64,000 nucleotides of DNA, taken from the NCBI RefSeq assembly GCF_050389775.1, contig NZ_CP177144.1, positions 4,216,001 through 4,280,000 on the forward strand, given 5' to 3'. Below are positions 51,013-60,126 of this stretch, piece after piece. The DNA is from Marinibacterium sp050389775 (lineage in GTDB: Bacteria > Pseudomonadota > Alphaproteobacteria > Rhodobacterales > Rhodobacteraceae). The translations under genes were made by a program, and so were the position numbers. The notes below the pieces were generated by a model. The model was not told the origin of the DNA, did not search any database, and saw only the letters and a program-made list of their open reading frames with translations. Position 1 is the first letter of the stretch. Each line of letters begins with the position of its first letter.

Positions 51013-51788
51013 TCCGCGTCGAAGGGCTGGGCCTGTCGATCCATGGCCACGACATCCTGCACGACGTCTCGGCCGAGATCCCGAAGTCGGGCATCACCGC
51101 GCTGATCGGGCCCAATGGCGCGGGCAAGTCATCGCTGCTGCATTGCATCGCCGGGCTCAGCCGGCCCAGCACCGGCCGGGCCGAGGTCGATGGGCTGGAC
51201 ATTGCCCGGGCCGGCGACCTGGACCGCGCCCGCACCCTGGCCATCCTGACCCAGAGCCAGGCCGTGTCCAGCCGCCTGCGCGTGGCCGACCTGGTGGCCT
51301 TCGGGCGCTGGCCCCACCACCAGGGCCGGATCACGCCCGAGGACCGCGAGATCATCGACGAGGCCCTGCGCTGCTTTGGCCTGCAGGACCTGCGCGACCG
51401 CTATCTCGACACCCTGTCGGGCGGCCAGCGCCAGCGGGCCTTCGTGGCCATGACCCATGCCCAGGCCACCGGCTGGCTGCTGCTGGACGAACCGCTGAAC
51501 GCGCTGGATCCGCGCCATGCCCATGACCTGATGAGCCGCCTGCACGCCATGTCGCGCCCCGGCCCCGAGGCCCGGGCCGTGGTCATCGTGGTGCATGATC
51601 TCAACGCTGCCGCGGCCTGGGCCGACCGGGTCATCGCCATGAAGGACGGCCGGATCACCGCCGCCGGCCCGCGCGACGCGGTGCTCACCGAATCCACCCT
51701 GACCGACCTTTTCGACACACCCTTCGGCGTGACTGCGCAATCAGGGCGGCTGTTCATCTTTACAACCGACCGGACCGACGCGCATTAG
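51009..51788 (+). CDS. Siderophore ABC transporter ATP-binding protein
   Basis: A 259-residue FepC-type ATPase. Walker A GPNGAGKSSLLHCIAGL (about 35-51), Q-loop LAILTQSQ, family stretch VADLVAFGRWPHHQGR, signature LSGGQRQRAFVAMTHAQ, Walker B WLLLDEPLNALDPRHA, switch VVHDLNAAAAWADRV. It completes the importer with the two permeases and the binding protein. The stop is 137 bases before the receptor start, with an iron-box-like palindrome in between. Confidence 0.95.
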   Translation: MIRVEGLGLSIHGHDILHDVSAEIPKSGITALIGPNGAGKSSLLHCIAGLSRPSTGRAEVDGLDIARAGDLDRARTLAILTQSQAVSSRLRVADLVAFGRWPHHQGRITPEDREIIDEALRCFGLQDLRDRYLDTLSGGQRQRAFVAMTHAQATGWLLLDEPLNALDPRHAHDLMSRLHAMSRPGPEARAVVIVVHDLNAAAAWADRVIAMKDGRITAAGPRDAVLTESTLTDLFDTPFGVTAQSGRLFIFTTDRTDAH

Positions 51789-51813
51789 ATACCTGACGCA
51801 ATGATTCAGGTAT
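51789..51813. promoter_or_regulatory. Palindrome containing an IRO-box-like TGA-N9-TCA
   Basis: ATACCTGA (51789-51796) and TCAGGTAT (51806-51813) are perfect arms around a 9-base spacer. The inner TGA and TCA give exactly the TGA-N9-TCA iron-box spacing. It begins 1 base after the ATPase stop and lies 112 bases before the receptor start, so it could act both as operator for the receptor gene and as a stem-loop in the ABC transcript. Confidence 0.6.
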
Positions 51814-51925
51814 AAGTGAACAATAACCGGACTTGCGTCCTGGCTGCTGCCAGATCCGCCACGCCAGGTCCGGGCCGTCCGAGGTTCCTCCCCGCAAGGC
51901 ATTTCAGAGAGAGAGGAACTGGGAC

Positions 51926-53899
51926 ATGGTTCGATCCACCATGGGCCGTCTGCTGCTGGCGACGGCCCTGACCACATATGCGGGTGTCACGACGGCCCCC
52001 GCCGCCCTGGCACAGGACAGCGAAGAGGACAGCGCCACCTACCTGGGCGAGATCCGCATCGGCGAGGCCGCCGCGCAGGACGTGCTTGGCAACAAGACGA
52101 TCTCGGAAGAGGAGATCGAGGAACGCAACCCGTCGAACATCCGCGAGGTCTTCGATGGCGAAAGCTCGGTCCAGACATCGGGCGGCGCGGCGATCGGGAC
52201 CAAGGTCTTTGTCAACGGCATCGAGGAAAGCCTGCTGTCGGTGACCATCGACGGCGCCCGCCAGAACAAGTCGGCCTTCCACCACACCGGCAACGTGCTG
52301 CTTGATCCGGCGATGCTCAAACAGGTCGAGATCAGCGCCGGCCTGGCCCCGGCCGATGCCGGCCCGGGCGCCTCGGCCGGTGCGATCGCCTACACGACCA
52401 AGGATGCGTCCGACCTGCTGCAGCCGGGCGATGCCTTTGGCGGGCGGATCATGCTGTCGGGCGGTGACAACGGCTATGGCTTCCGGGGCAACCTGTCTGT
52501 CTTCGGCCAGGCCCAGGGCTTTGAGTACCTGCTCAGCGGCACCTACCAGCATGGCGACGATTACGACGATGGCGACGGCACGACGATCCAGGGCACCGGC
52601 GCCGACATCCAGGATTACCTGGGCAAGTTTTCCTACACGTCGGACAGCGGGTCCAGGCTGACCTTCTCGGCCAGCGTGACCGAAGACACCGGCCCGCGCG
52701 CCGCCCAGCCCGGACCGGGCGGGCTGCTGTTCATCCGCCCCGATTTTGCCGGGGTCGACGGGGTCGACAACATCATCATCGACGGGCTGAGCCGGCGGAC
52801 CTCGCTGTCGCTGACCTATACCGAAGAGGCCCCGGCCGGCTGGTGGGATCCGTTCATCCAAATCGCCTACAACGAACAGGAAATCGACGCCGGTGGCGTG
52901 TTCGGCACCAACAAGAGCTTCAGCGGCGTGGTGCGCAACGAGTTCTTCATCGGCAACGGCACGCTGACGACGGGCATCGATTTCTTCGACGACAGCGCCG
53001 AGGGCGGATCGGATGCGCCGCTGAGCACCTCGGGCAAGGAAACCCTGAGCGGCATCGGCGTCTTTGCCCAGGCCCGGCAGAACCTGGGCCAGCGGGTCTC
53101 GGTGTCGTACGGGGCGCGGTATGATTACCAGTCCTTCGAAGGCACCGGCGGGCAGGAATTCGACGACGGCGGGTTCAGCTTCAACGGCTCGATCGACGTG
53201 ATGCTGTCGGACATCTGGACGCTGAATGCCGGGCTGAGCCATGGCTGGGGCGGGTACCAGCTGGGCGAGGCCGCGGTCATGAACCTCAGCGGGCCGTGGG
53301 ATTACACCGGCTTTACCTCGTCGACGTCCAAGTCCGCGCGGCTGGGCCTGCGTTTCGACACCGGCACGTGGCAGGGCCGGGCGGCGCTGTTCTACACCGA
53401 AGTCGACGACCTCAGCGCCATCCTGCCGACCGGCGGCGCCCGGGGTGAACTGGCCGACGTGGTCAGCCAGGGTGTCGATGCCTCGCTGGGCTACCTGTGG
53501 AACAGCGGCTTTGCCCGGCTGAACTACACCTATGCCGATGTCGACATCAACGGCGACCCGGCTTCGACGACGGCCTATTACTATGGCCGCCCCCTGGGCC
53601 ACATCTTTGCCCTCGAAGCCGGCTGGGACATCGACGACCAATGGCGCATCGGGGGCACTGCCGAGATCGCGCTGGAAAACGACGATGCGGCGGTGACGCT
53701 GTCGGGCTACGAGGTGCTCAACCTCTACGCGGCCTACGTGCCGCGCCGGTTCGACAATCTCGAACTGCGGCTGGACCTGCGCAATCTCTTCAACGAGACT
53801 TATTCCAGCCGGTCGTCCGACGGTCTGGACAGCTCCCGGGTCATTGCGCTGACCGAACCGGGGCGCACCGTCACGCTGACTGCCGCGCTGTGGTTCTGA
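51926..53899 (+). CDS. TonB-dependent siderophore receptor
   Basis: A 657-residue outer-membrane receptor. Signal peptide ends PAALAQ. The plug domain shows NPSNIREVFDGESSVQTSGG, TKVFVNGIEESLLSVTIDGA, and the QVEISAGLAPADAGPGASAGAI stretch (split here for clarity). The barrel ends with RTVTLTAALWF, a C-terminal Phe for BAM insertion. A clear TonB box is not obvious; ATYLGEIRIG near residue 35 may serve. ATG at 51926 follows GAGGA by 9 bases. It probably delivers the ferric siderophore to the ABC importer encoded upstream. Confidence 0.94.
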   Translation: MVRSTMGRLLLATALTTYAGVTTAPAALAQDSEEDSATYLGEIRIGEAAAQDVLGNKTISEEEIEERNPSNIREVFDGESSVQTSGGAAIGTKVFVNGIEESLLSVTIDGARQNKSAFHHTGNVLLDPAMLKQVEISAGLAPADAGPGASAGAIAYTTKDASDLLQPGDAFGGRIMLSGGDNGYGFRGNLSVFGQAQGFEYLLSGTYQHGDDYDDGDGTTIQGTGADIQDYLGKFSYTSDSGSRLTFSASVTEDTGPRAAQPGPGGLLFIRPDFAGVDGVDNIIIDGLSRRTSLSLTYTEEAPAGWWDPFIQIAYNEQEIDAGGVFGTNKSFSGVVRNEFFIGNGTLTTGIDFFDDSAEGGSDAPLSTSGKETLSGIGVFAQARQNLGQRVSVSYGARYDYQSFEGTGGQEFDDGGFSFNGSIDVMLSDIWTLNAGLSHGWGGYQLGEAAVMNLSGPWDYTGFTSSTSKSARLGLRFDTGTWQGRAALFYTEVDDLSAILPTGGARGELADVVSQGVDASLGYLWNSGFARLNYTYADVDINGDPASTTAYYYGRPLGHIFALEAGWDIDDQWRIGGTAEIALENDDAAVTLSGYEVLNLYAAYVPRRFDNLELRLDLRNLFNETYSSRSSDGLDSSRVIALTEPGRTVTLTAALWF

Positions 53900-53911
53900 C
53901 CGGAGCCTGAT

Positions 53912-53933
53912 GGGGGCTTCTGACGGGGCCCCC
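53912..53933. terminator. Possible convergent terminator
   Basis: GGGGGC (53912-53917) and GCCCCC (53928-53933) can pair between the receptor stop and the convergent gene stop at 53967. The loop is 10 bases and there is no T tract, so support is modest. Confidence 0.35.
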
Positions 53934-53966
53934 TGACCGGGGGAGCCAGACCTCCCCGCCAAACCA

Positions 53967-55508
53967 TCAGCCCGGGCGCGCGATATCCAGCCGGACACGC
54001 GCCCGGGCTTCAAGGTCGTCCATCGGCCCGCCGGACTGCAGGCGGGTCCAGTCGATCGCCCCGGGATCGCGGGCCATCTGGCCGGCGACAACCGCCGCAT
54101 CGGCATCCGAGGCATCGCCCCGCCGGGCATCGACCCGGGCCGTCAGCACGTCCTGCGGCGCTTCCAGCCAGATCCCGTCAAAGGGCACCCCCGCCCGGCG
54201 CGCCAGTTCGGCCGCGGCCCGGCGTTCATGCGCATCCAGGAAGGTCGCATCCAGGATCACCGACTGGCCGGCCGCCAGCAGGGTTTCGGCCCGGGCGCAC
54301 AGGCGGTCATGCACGGCCCGGCTGGCTGTCGGCGCATAGGCCGTTGCCGGCAGGCGGGTCAGCGGGTCGACCCCGGCCAGGTGCTTGCGTTCCAGGTCGC
54401 TGCGCAGGTGCACGGCCCCCGGCGCGGCGCCCAACCCCGGGGCCAGGCGGCGGGCCAGCGTGGTCTTGCCGGTGCCCGAGGGCCCGCCCACGGCGATCAG
54501 CCGCGGCGGCGGCGGAGCGAGAAAGCGCAGGGCCTGGGAAAGGTAGGCCCGGGCGTCCTCGTTGGCCCCGGCGGCATCGTCGGCGGCCCTGCCGGCCTGG
54601 ACATCGACCATGGCCCGGATGCCCGCGCGGATGCCCAGGAAGAACGGCAGGCAGGCCAGGGCGGCATCCTCGTCGCCCCCGGCCTCGAAGAGCCAGGCAT
54701 TCAGCGCCAGGGTGGCCGGCCGGGCCAGGTCGCGATGCAGCAGGTCCATGACCAGGAAGGCCATGTCGTAGAGCACGTCGCAGGTGCCCAGGACCTCGTC
54801 GAATTCCAGCGCGTCGAAGGGCACGGGCCGGCCGTCGATCAGCACCAGGTTGCGCAGGTGCAGGTCGCCGTGACAGCGGCGCAGGCGCCCCTCGTCCGAC
54901 CTTGCGGTCAGCCTCGGCCCCTGCCCGGCCAGCGCGGCGGCCACCGCGTCGCCGAACCGCGCGACCGGCGTGGCGCCCAGCTCGGCGGTCATGCCGGCAA
55001 AGGCCGTATCCAGCTCGTCGACGATGGCCGCCATCATCGCCGCGCCATCGCCGTCGCGCCGGGGCGCCCGGGCGTGGTAGCGGGCGACCGACCGGCCCAG
55101 CTCTTCGGCCAGGGCATCATCCAGCGCGCCCCGCTCGGCGACGGCTGCCAGCTCGTCCTCGCGGGGGAAACGGCGCATGCGCAGGACCCATTCGACCGCC
55201 TCCGCGCCGGGGGCTGCCCCGTCGCCAAAGGCCAGCCCGCCATCGGTCCGCACCACGGGCACGACATCGAGATAGATCCCGGGCGCGGCGGGCTGGTTGA
55301 GATCGAGCTCGCGGCAGAGCATGTCGCGGCGCTGCCGCAGGGTCGAGAAATCCATGTAATCGTACTTGACGGCCCGCTTGATCTTGTAGGCCTTGTCGCC
55401 GGCCAACACGACATGGGCGCCGTGGGTCTCGACATGGCGCGGCCGGTCGCCACCATGGGTCGCCGGATCCATCAGCCAGTCGATCACCGCGCTCTGGTCC
55501 TGTGCCAT
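53967..55508 (-). CDS. Bifunctional APH-like phosphotransferase / P-loop kinase
   Basis: A 513-residue cytoplasmic protein with two kinase-like halves. The N-terminal part (about 30-310) resembles aminoglycoside phosphotransferases: VLAGDKAYKIKRAVKYDYMD (the Lys that binds ATP), catalytic loop CHGDLHLRNLVLIDG and then FDALEFDE. The C-terminal part has a Walker A motif GGPSGTGKTTLARRLAP (about 345) and a zeta-toxin/gluconate-kinase-like tail (VILDATFLDAHERRAA). This is the 'bifunctional aminoglycoside phosphotransferase/ATP-binding' family common in proteobacteria; the real substrate is not known and antibiotic resistance should not be assumed. It stands alone and converges on the receptor gene. 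Confidence 0.9.
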   Translation of the reverse strand: MAQDQSAVIDWLMDPATHGGDRPRHVETHGAHVVLAGDKAYKIKRAVKYDYMDFSTLRQRRDMLCRELDLNQPAAPGIYLDVVPVVRTDGGLAFGDGAAPGAEAVEWVLRMRRFPREDELAAVAERGALDDALAEELGRSVARYHARAPRRDGDGAAMMAAIVDELDTAFAGMTAELGATPVARFGDAVAAALAGQGPRLTARSDEGRLRRCHGDLHLRNLVLIDGRPVPFDALEFDEVLGTCDVLYDMAFLVMDLLHRDLARPATLALNAWLFEAGGDEDAALACLPFFLGIRAGIRAMVDVQAGRAADDAAGANEDARAYLSQALRFLAPPPPRLIAVGGPSGTGKTTLARRLAPGLGAAPGAVHLRSDLERKHLAGVDPLTRLPATAYAPTASRAVHDRLCARAETLLAAGQSVILDATFLDAHERRAAAELARRAGVPFDGIWLEAPQDVLTARVDARRGDASDADAAVVAGQMARDPGAIDWTRLQSGGPMDDLEARARVRLDIARPG

Positions 55509-55775
55509 CGGGGGTCCTTTCCGGGTCCGTGGGGGATGTCAGGCATCAGCCTAGGCCATCGCCGCAGTGCAGAGAAGACGGCAGATTTGCCCGGGCGGAG
55601 CCTTGCCGCAGCCGGTGCAAGGCCATCGCCGGGCGGGAGCAGACACAGGCACCAGACGTCTTTGGGGCAAGCATCGCCCGGCCCGGGGCGAAGTTGATCG
55701 CCCGATTGGCCTGCCAGCCATGGATTTCACCGCCTTCACGCTATATCAAGGGGCCGACATCCCTGCGAAGACGAC

Positions 55776-56438
55776 ATGCAGCCGCTGACCCCGAATGACA
55801 CCGCCCACCCGTTGCAGGACACCGATGGCGCGGACCTGATCGCCTGCCCGTCCTGCGACGCGCTCTACCGTGAGCAGATCCCGCCCAAGGGCGGCCGGGC
55901 GGTCTGTGCGCGGTGCAGTACCGTTCTGATCCGCCCGCGGGCGCATGCCGGGCTGCGCATCATCGCCCTGACCCTGGCCATCAACATCCTGGTCACGGCC
56001 GCCGTCTTCTTTCCCTTTCTCGAGATCCATGCCGCCGGGCTGGGCAACCGCACCTCGCTGCTGGATATCGCCACCTCGTTCCGCTCGGGCATCCTGGTGC
56101 TGGTCTCGGTCGCCACGATCAGCATGATCGTCCTGATCCCCCTGCTGCGCACGGTGCTCCTGCTCTATGTCCTGGTGCCCGTGGTCTATGACCGCCCGCC
56201 GGCCCGCCACGCCCGCACGGCCTTTCGCCTGGCCCAGGAGGTCAAGCCCTGGGCCATGACCGAGATCTTTGCGATCGGCTGCGCCGTGGCCCTGGTCAAG
56301 ATTTCCGACATGGCCCGGCTGGATTTCGGCCCGGCCTTCTGGATGTTCTCGGCGCTGGTCGTCATTGTCGTGGTCAACGACGCCTACATGTGCACCTGGT
56401 CGGTGTGGAAGAGCCTCGAAACGGAGGATGACGCATGA
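55776..56438 (+). CDS. pqiA: PqiA family membrane protein, first half
   Basis: A 220-residue inner-membrane protein. An N-terminal zinc ribbon (CPSCDALY and CARCSTVL, about residues 25-48) is followed by four membrane helices with the PqiA pattern (NILVTAAVFFPFLEIHAAG, then SLLDIATSFRSGILVL, and the long last pair). In E. coli one PqiA polypeptide holds two such halves; here they are split into two genes with an ATGA overlap. PqiA partners the MCE protein PqiB in moving lipids across the envelope. The 267 bases upstream hold its promoter, not identified in detail. Confidence 0.9.
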   Translation: MQPLTPNDTAHPLQDTDGADLIACPSCDALYREQIPPKGGRAVCARCSTVLIRPRAHAGLRIIALTLAINILVTAAVFFPFLEIHAAGLGNRTSLLDIATSFRSGILVLVSVATISMIVLIPLLRTVLLLYVLVPVVYDRPPARHARTAFRLAQEVKPWAMTEIFAIGCAVALVKISDMARLDFGPAFWMFSALVVIVVVNDAYMCTWSVWKSLETEDDA

Positions 56439-57304
56439 TCACCGCGCGCGAGGCCGGGCTGGTGGCCTGCCAGGTCTGCGCCCGGGTCTGGCCGGCCGGG
56501 CAGAGCCATTGCACGCGCTGCGGCAGCCGGCTGCGATCACGCGACGAGACCAGCCTGCAGCGGGTCTGGGCCTGGTGGTTTGCCGGGGTGCTCTGCTACA
56601 TCCCGGCCAATGTCACGCCGATGCTGATCACCCGCACGCTGATCTCGAAACAGGACAACACGATCATCGGCGGCGCCGTCGAGATCGCCCGCCATGGCGA
56701 CGTGCTGATCGCCCTGATCGTGCTGGTGGCCTCGGTGATGATCCCGGTGGGCAAGTTCATTGCCATCGCCTATCTCGCCCTGACCCTGCGCCGGGGCACG
56801 ATCCAGAGCGCCCATGGCCGGCAGGTCATGTACGAAGTGGTCGATTTCATCGGGCGCTGGTCGATGATCGACGTCTTCGTCGTGGCCATCCTCAGCTCGC
56901 TGGTGCAATTGTCGGTCGTTGCCTCGATCCGCCCGGGTCCGGCCGCCCTGACCTTTGCCATGTCGGTGATATTCACGATGTTGTCCGCCCAGTCCTTTGA
57001 CAGCCGCCTGATCTGGGACACCGCCCGGCGCGATCCTTCGGCCGGGCCCGATAGACCTGATGCCCCCACGGCCGGGCCCGACACGCCCGCCGCCCCGATG
57101 GCCGGCACCGTCACCCCCACCAACGCACCCGCCGCCCCGACAGCCGGCCCCGGCACGCGCGCCGCCACGCCAATCGCCCCGACGGCCGGGCCCGACACCG
57201 CGGCCGAGGCCGGCGGGGCGACCGCACGCCCCGCGCACCGGACCGCCCCCCAGACCGACAGCGCCCCGGCGCCCACAGCCCCCCGCGAAGGCCATACCGC
57301 ATGA
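56435..57304 (+). CDS. pqiA: PqiA family membrane protein, second half, with low-complexity tail
   Basis: A 289-residue protein equal to the second PqiA half. Zinc ribbon CQVCARVW / CTRCGSRL (about 11-33), then WAWWFAGVLCYIPANVTPML, the TIIGGAVEIARHGDVLIALI region and FIGRWSMIDVFVVAIL, all standard PqiA motifs with four helices. After about residue 200 the chain turns into a repeat-like Ala/Pro/Thr/Gly tail (TAGPDTPAAPMAGTVTP and similar), about 80 residues long, not found in usual PqiA. The stop overlaps the pqiB start (ATGA). Confidence 0.9.
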   Translation: MITAREAGLVACQVCARVWPAGQSHCTRCGSRLRSRDETSLQRVWAWWFAGVLCYIPANVTPMLITRTLISKQDNTIIGGAVEIARHGDVLIALIVLVASVMIPVGKFIAIAYLALTLRRGTIQSAHGRQVMYEVVDFIGRWSMIDVFVVAILSSLVQLSVVASIRPGPAALTFAMSVIFTMLSAQSFDSRLIWDTARRDPSAGPDRPDAPTAGPDTPAAPMAGTVTPTNAPAAPTAGPGTRAATPIAPTAGPDTAAEAGGATARPAHRTAPQTDSAPAPTAPREGHTA

Positions 57305-60123
57305 CCGACACTCCCAATTCCGCCCCCCATCCCGACGATCTGCCGGTCGAGGACGGCAAGCCCCGCCGCCAGGTCTCGCTGGTCTGGGCCGTGCCGGTGG
57401 TGGCCCTGGTCATCGCCCTGGGCGCGACATGGCAGAACTTTTCCCAGCGCGGGCCGCTGATCCGGGTGTGGTTCACCGATGCCGCCGGCATCCGGGCCGA
57501 CGAGACCGAACTGCGCTTTCGCGACATCCCCGTGGGCATCGTCGAGAGCGTGGGCTTTTCCGACGATCTCAAGAAGGTCGTGGCCGAGATCCGCGTGCAC
57601 AAGGACGTGGCCCACCGGATCGATGCCGATGCCCGGTTCTGGGTCGTCCGGCCGCAGGTCACCGCCCAGGGCGTGCGCGGGTTGGATACCGTCCTGTCGG
57701 GGGTCTACATCCAGGGCGCCTGGGACAATCACCCCGGGCCGCATGTCGACGATTTCGAAGGCCTCGACGAAGAGCCCCTGCTGAAGGCCGGCGAGAGCGG
57801 CACGATGTTCACGATCTATTCGGACACCACCCTGCCCTCGTCGGAAACACCGATCTTCTACAAGGGCATCGAGGTCGGGCGCATGGATGGCGGCAAGATC
57901 TCGGGCGATGGCATGCGCGTCGAGGCCCAGGCCGTGATCCTCGACCCCTACCAGAAACTGGTGACCTCGTCGTCGCGGTTCTGGAACGTCTCGGGCTTCA
58001 GCTTCACCCTGAACCCGGGCGGGGCCAGCCTCGATTTCACCTCGATCGCCTCGCTGGTGGCCGGGGGCGTGACCTTTGACACCCTGGCCTCGGGCGGCGA
58101 AGAGCTGCGGGCGGGGATGGATTTCGAACTGCATCCCGACGCCGAGAGCGCGCGCGAGGATTTCTATCTCGACGGCCAGGGCAACAGCGTCGAGCTGATG
58201 ATGATCTTCGACGAGAACCCCCCGGGGCTGGCCGCCGGGGCAGCCGTCGAGATGGGCGGGCTGAAGATCGGCGAGGTCCAGGCGATTTCCGGCATGGTCG
58301 ATGTCGAACGTTTCGGCGATCCCGACGTGCGGCTGGTGGCCACGCTCAAGGTCAACCCAGGCCGGCTGGGGCTGGAAGACGACGGCGATGTCGAACCGGG
58401 CCAGGAAGACCTGCTGGATTACCTCGACCTGCGCATCGCCGCGGGCATGCGGGCGCGGCTGACCAATGCCTCGATCCTGACCGGCGGGTTGAAGATCGAG
58501 ATGGTCGATGTTCCCGGCGAAAGCGGGGGCAGCGTCGACCGCACGGCCCAGCCCTTCCCGGCCGTGCCGACGGCGCCGTCCAACATCACCGACGTGACGA
58601 CCACCGCCCAGGGCCTGTTGCAGCGGGCCAGCGAATTGCCCATCGAGGACCTGATGGCCTCGGCCGTGGGTTTCCTGAACTCGGCCCGCGAACTGGTCGG
58701 CAGCGAAGAGCTGCAGGCCGCGCCGGGTGAGCTGCGCGCGGCGCTGGCGGCGATCCGCGACGTGGCGACCAGCGATGCGATCCAGGGCCTGCCCGGCCAG
58801 GTCACGGCCGTGGCCGACGACATCCGGGGCGTGATCGGCCGGGTCGACACGCTGCTGGCCCAGCTCGACGAGGAACAGGCCACCGAAAAGCTGGTGGCGG
58901 CCATCGAAAGCGTGACCCGCACGGCCGACAGCCTGCCCGACCTGGTCGGCGATGCGCGCGGCTTGCTGGAAGACGCCCGGGCCCTGCCGCTGCAGGACCT
59001 GGCCGACCGGGCCGGCGCGCTGCTGGCCTCGGCCGAGGCCGTGCTCGACCAGGACAGCACGCGGGCCATCCCCGCCGAGGTCAACGCCGCGCTGGAAGAC
59101 CTGCGCGACACGCTGGCCTCGGTCCGGGCGATCACCGCCGGCGAGGAGGTCCAGCGCCTGAGCACCGAGCTGGCCGATGCCTCGGCCCGGCTGAATGCCA
59201 TCCTGACGCGGATCGAGGATGACGACGTGGTGGGCAGCGTCACGGCCACGCTGGGCAGCATCGACGATGCCGCCGCCAGCCTGCCGCCGCTGACCGAAGA
59301 TGCCCGGGCGCTGATCGCCCAGGCCCGGGCCCTGCCGCTGGACGAGCTGACGACGCAGGTCTCGGACCTGCTGACCGCCGCCCAGCAGATCATCGACCAG
59401 GGCGCGGCCCGGGCGATCCCGTCGGAAATCACCGCCGCCCTGGGCGAGATGCGCGACACGCTGGTCGCCGTGCGCGGGCTGGCCGAAGGCGACGACCTGC
59501 AATCGATCCCGACCCGGGTGGTCGAGTTGACGGCCCAGCTGAGCCAGGCGACCGAGCGGGTCAACGGCTTCCTGGCGACCTTCGATGCCGATGGCACGGC
59601 CGACAAGATCACCGCGGCGATCGACGACCTGGCCACCGCGGCCGACAGTCTGCCCGGCCTGGCCGACCAGGCCCGCGCCCTGCTGGACGAGGCCCGGGGC
59701 CTGCCACTCAACGACCTGGCGGCCCGGGCATCCGAGCTGCTGGACGCGGCCGAGCGCATCCTCGACCAGCCGAGCGCCCGCGACCTGCCGGCCGAGCTGA
59801 ACGGCACGCTGGCCTCGCTGCGCATCACGCTGGACGAATTCCGGGCCGGGGGCGTGGTGGAAAACACCAATGCCACGCTGGCCTCGGCCCGCCAGGCCGC
59901 CGAGGCCGTGGCCCGGGCCTCGGAAACCCTGCCCGAGCTGTCGGACCGGCTGGGCCGGCTGGCCGCGCAGGCCTCGACCACGCTGGCCGGCTATGACCGG
60001 ACCAGCGAATTCTCACGCGACATGCTGGTGGCCATCCGCCAGGTCAGCGCCGCGGCCGAGTCGATCTACCGGCTGTCGCGGCAGCTGGAGCGCAATCCCA
60101 ATTCTCTCATCTTCGGGCGGTAA
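57301..60123 (+). CDS. pqiB: PqiB-type MCE protein with four extra ~116-residue helical repeats
   Basis: A 940-residue periplasmic protein anchored by one helix (VSLVWAVPVVALVIALGA, about 25-42). Three MCE domains follow (landmarks: IRVWFTDAAGIRADETELRF, FTIYSDTTLPSSETPIFYKG, and ELMMIFDENPPGLAAGAAVE), as in PqiB of about 546 residues. From about residue 440 four homologous repeats begin (at 442, 558, 674, 797), each with a LPLxDL start, a DQxxxRxIPxE middle and a ADSLPxL end. The MCE rings form a tunnel and the C-terminal helices a needle; the repeats should make this needle much longer. Between pqiA and pqiC. Confidence 0.92.
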   Translation: MTDTPNSAPHPDDLPVEDGKPRRQVSLVWAVPVVALVIALGATWQNFSQRGPLIRVWFTDAAGIRADETELRFRDIPVGIVESVGFSDDLKKVVAEIRVHKDVAHRIDADARFWVVRPQVTAQGVRGLDTVLSGVYIQGAWDNHPGPHVDDFEGLDEEPLLKAGESGTMFTIYSDTTLPSSETPIFYKGIEVGRMDGGKISGDGMRVEAQAVILDPYQKLVTSSSRFWNVSGFSFTLNPGGASLDFTSIASLVAGGVTFDTLASGGEELRAGMDFELHPDAESAREDFYLDGQGNSVELMMIFDENPPGLAAGAAVEMGGLKIGEVQAISGMVDVERFGDPDVRLVATLKVNPGRLGLEDDGDVEPGQEDLLDYLDLRIAAGMRARLTNASILTGGLKIEMVDVPGESGGSVDRTAQPFPAVPTAPSNITDVTTTAQGLLQRASELPIEDLMASAVGFLNSARELVGSEELQAAPGELRAALAAIRDVATSDAIQGLPGQVTAVADDIRGVIGRVDTLLAQLDEEQATEKLVAAIESVTRTADSLPDLVGDARGLLEDARALPLQDLADRAGALLASAEAVLDQDSTRAIPAEVNAALEDLRDTLASVRAITAGEEVQRLSTELADASARLNAILTRIEDDDVVGSVTATLGSIDDAAASLPPLTEDARALIAQARALPLDELTTQVSDLLTAAQQIIDQGAARAIPSEITAALGEMRDTLVAVRGLAEGDDLQSIPTRVVELTAQLSQATERVNGFLATFDADGTADKITAAIDDLATAADSLPGLADQARALLDEARGLPLNDLAARASELLDAAERILDQPSARDLPAELNGTLASLRITLDEFRAGGVVENTNATLASARQAAEAVARASETLPELSDRLGRLAAQASTTLAGYDRTSEFSRDMLVAIRQVSAAAESIYRLSRQLERNPNSLIFGR

Positions 60124-60126
60124 GTC

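Noticed and set aside
53967..55508. Antibiotic-resistance gene
   Set aside because: The APH-like half is fused to a P-loop kinase in a broadly distributed housekeeping-type family; resistance is not supported.
56770..59502. A 910-codon minus-strand open frame opposite pqiA/pqiB
   Set aside because: The internal periodicity is only the mirror of the PqiB repeats; no start signal or family similarity.
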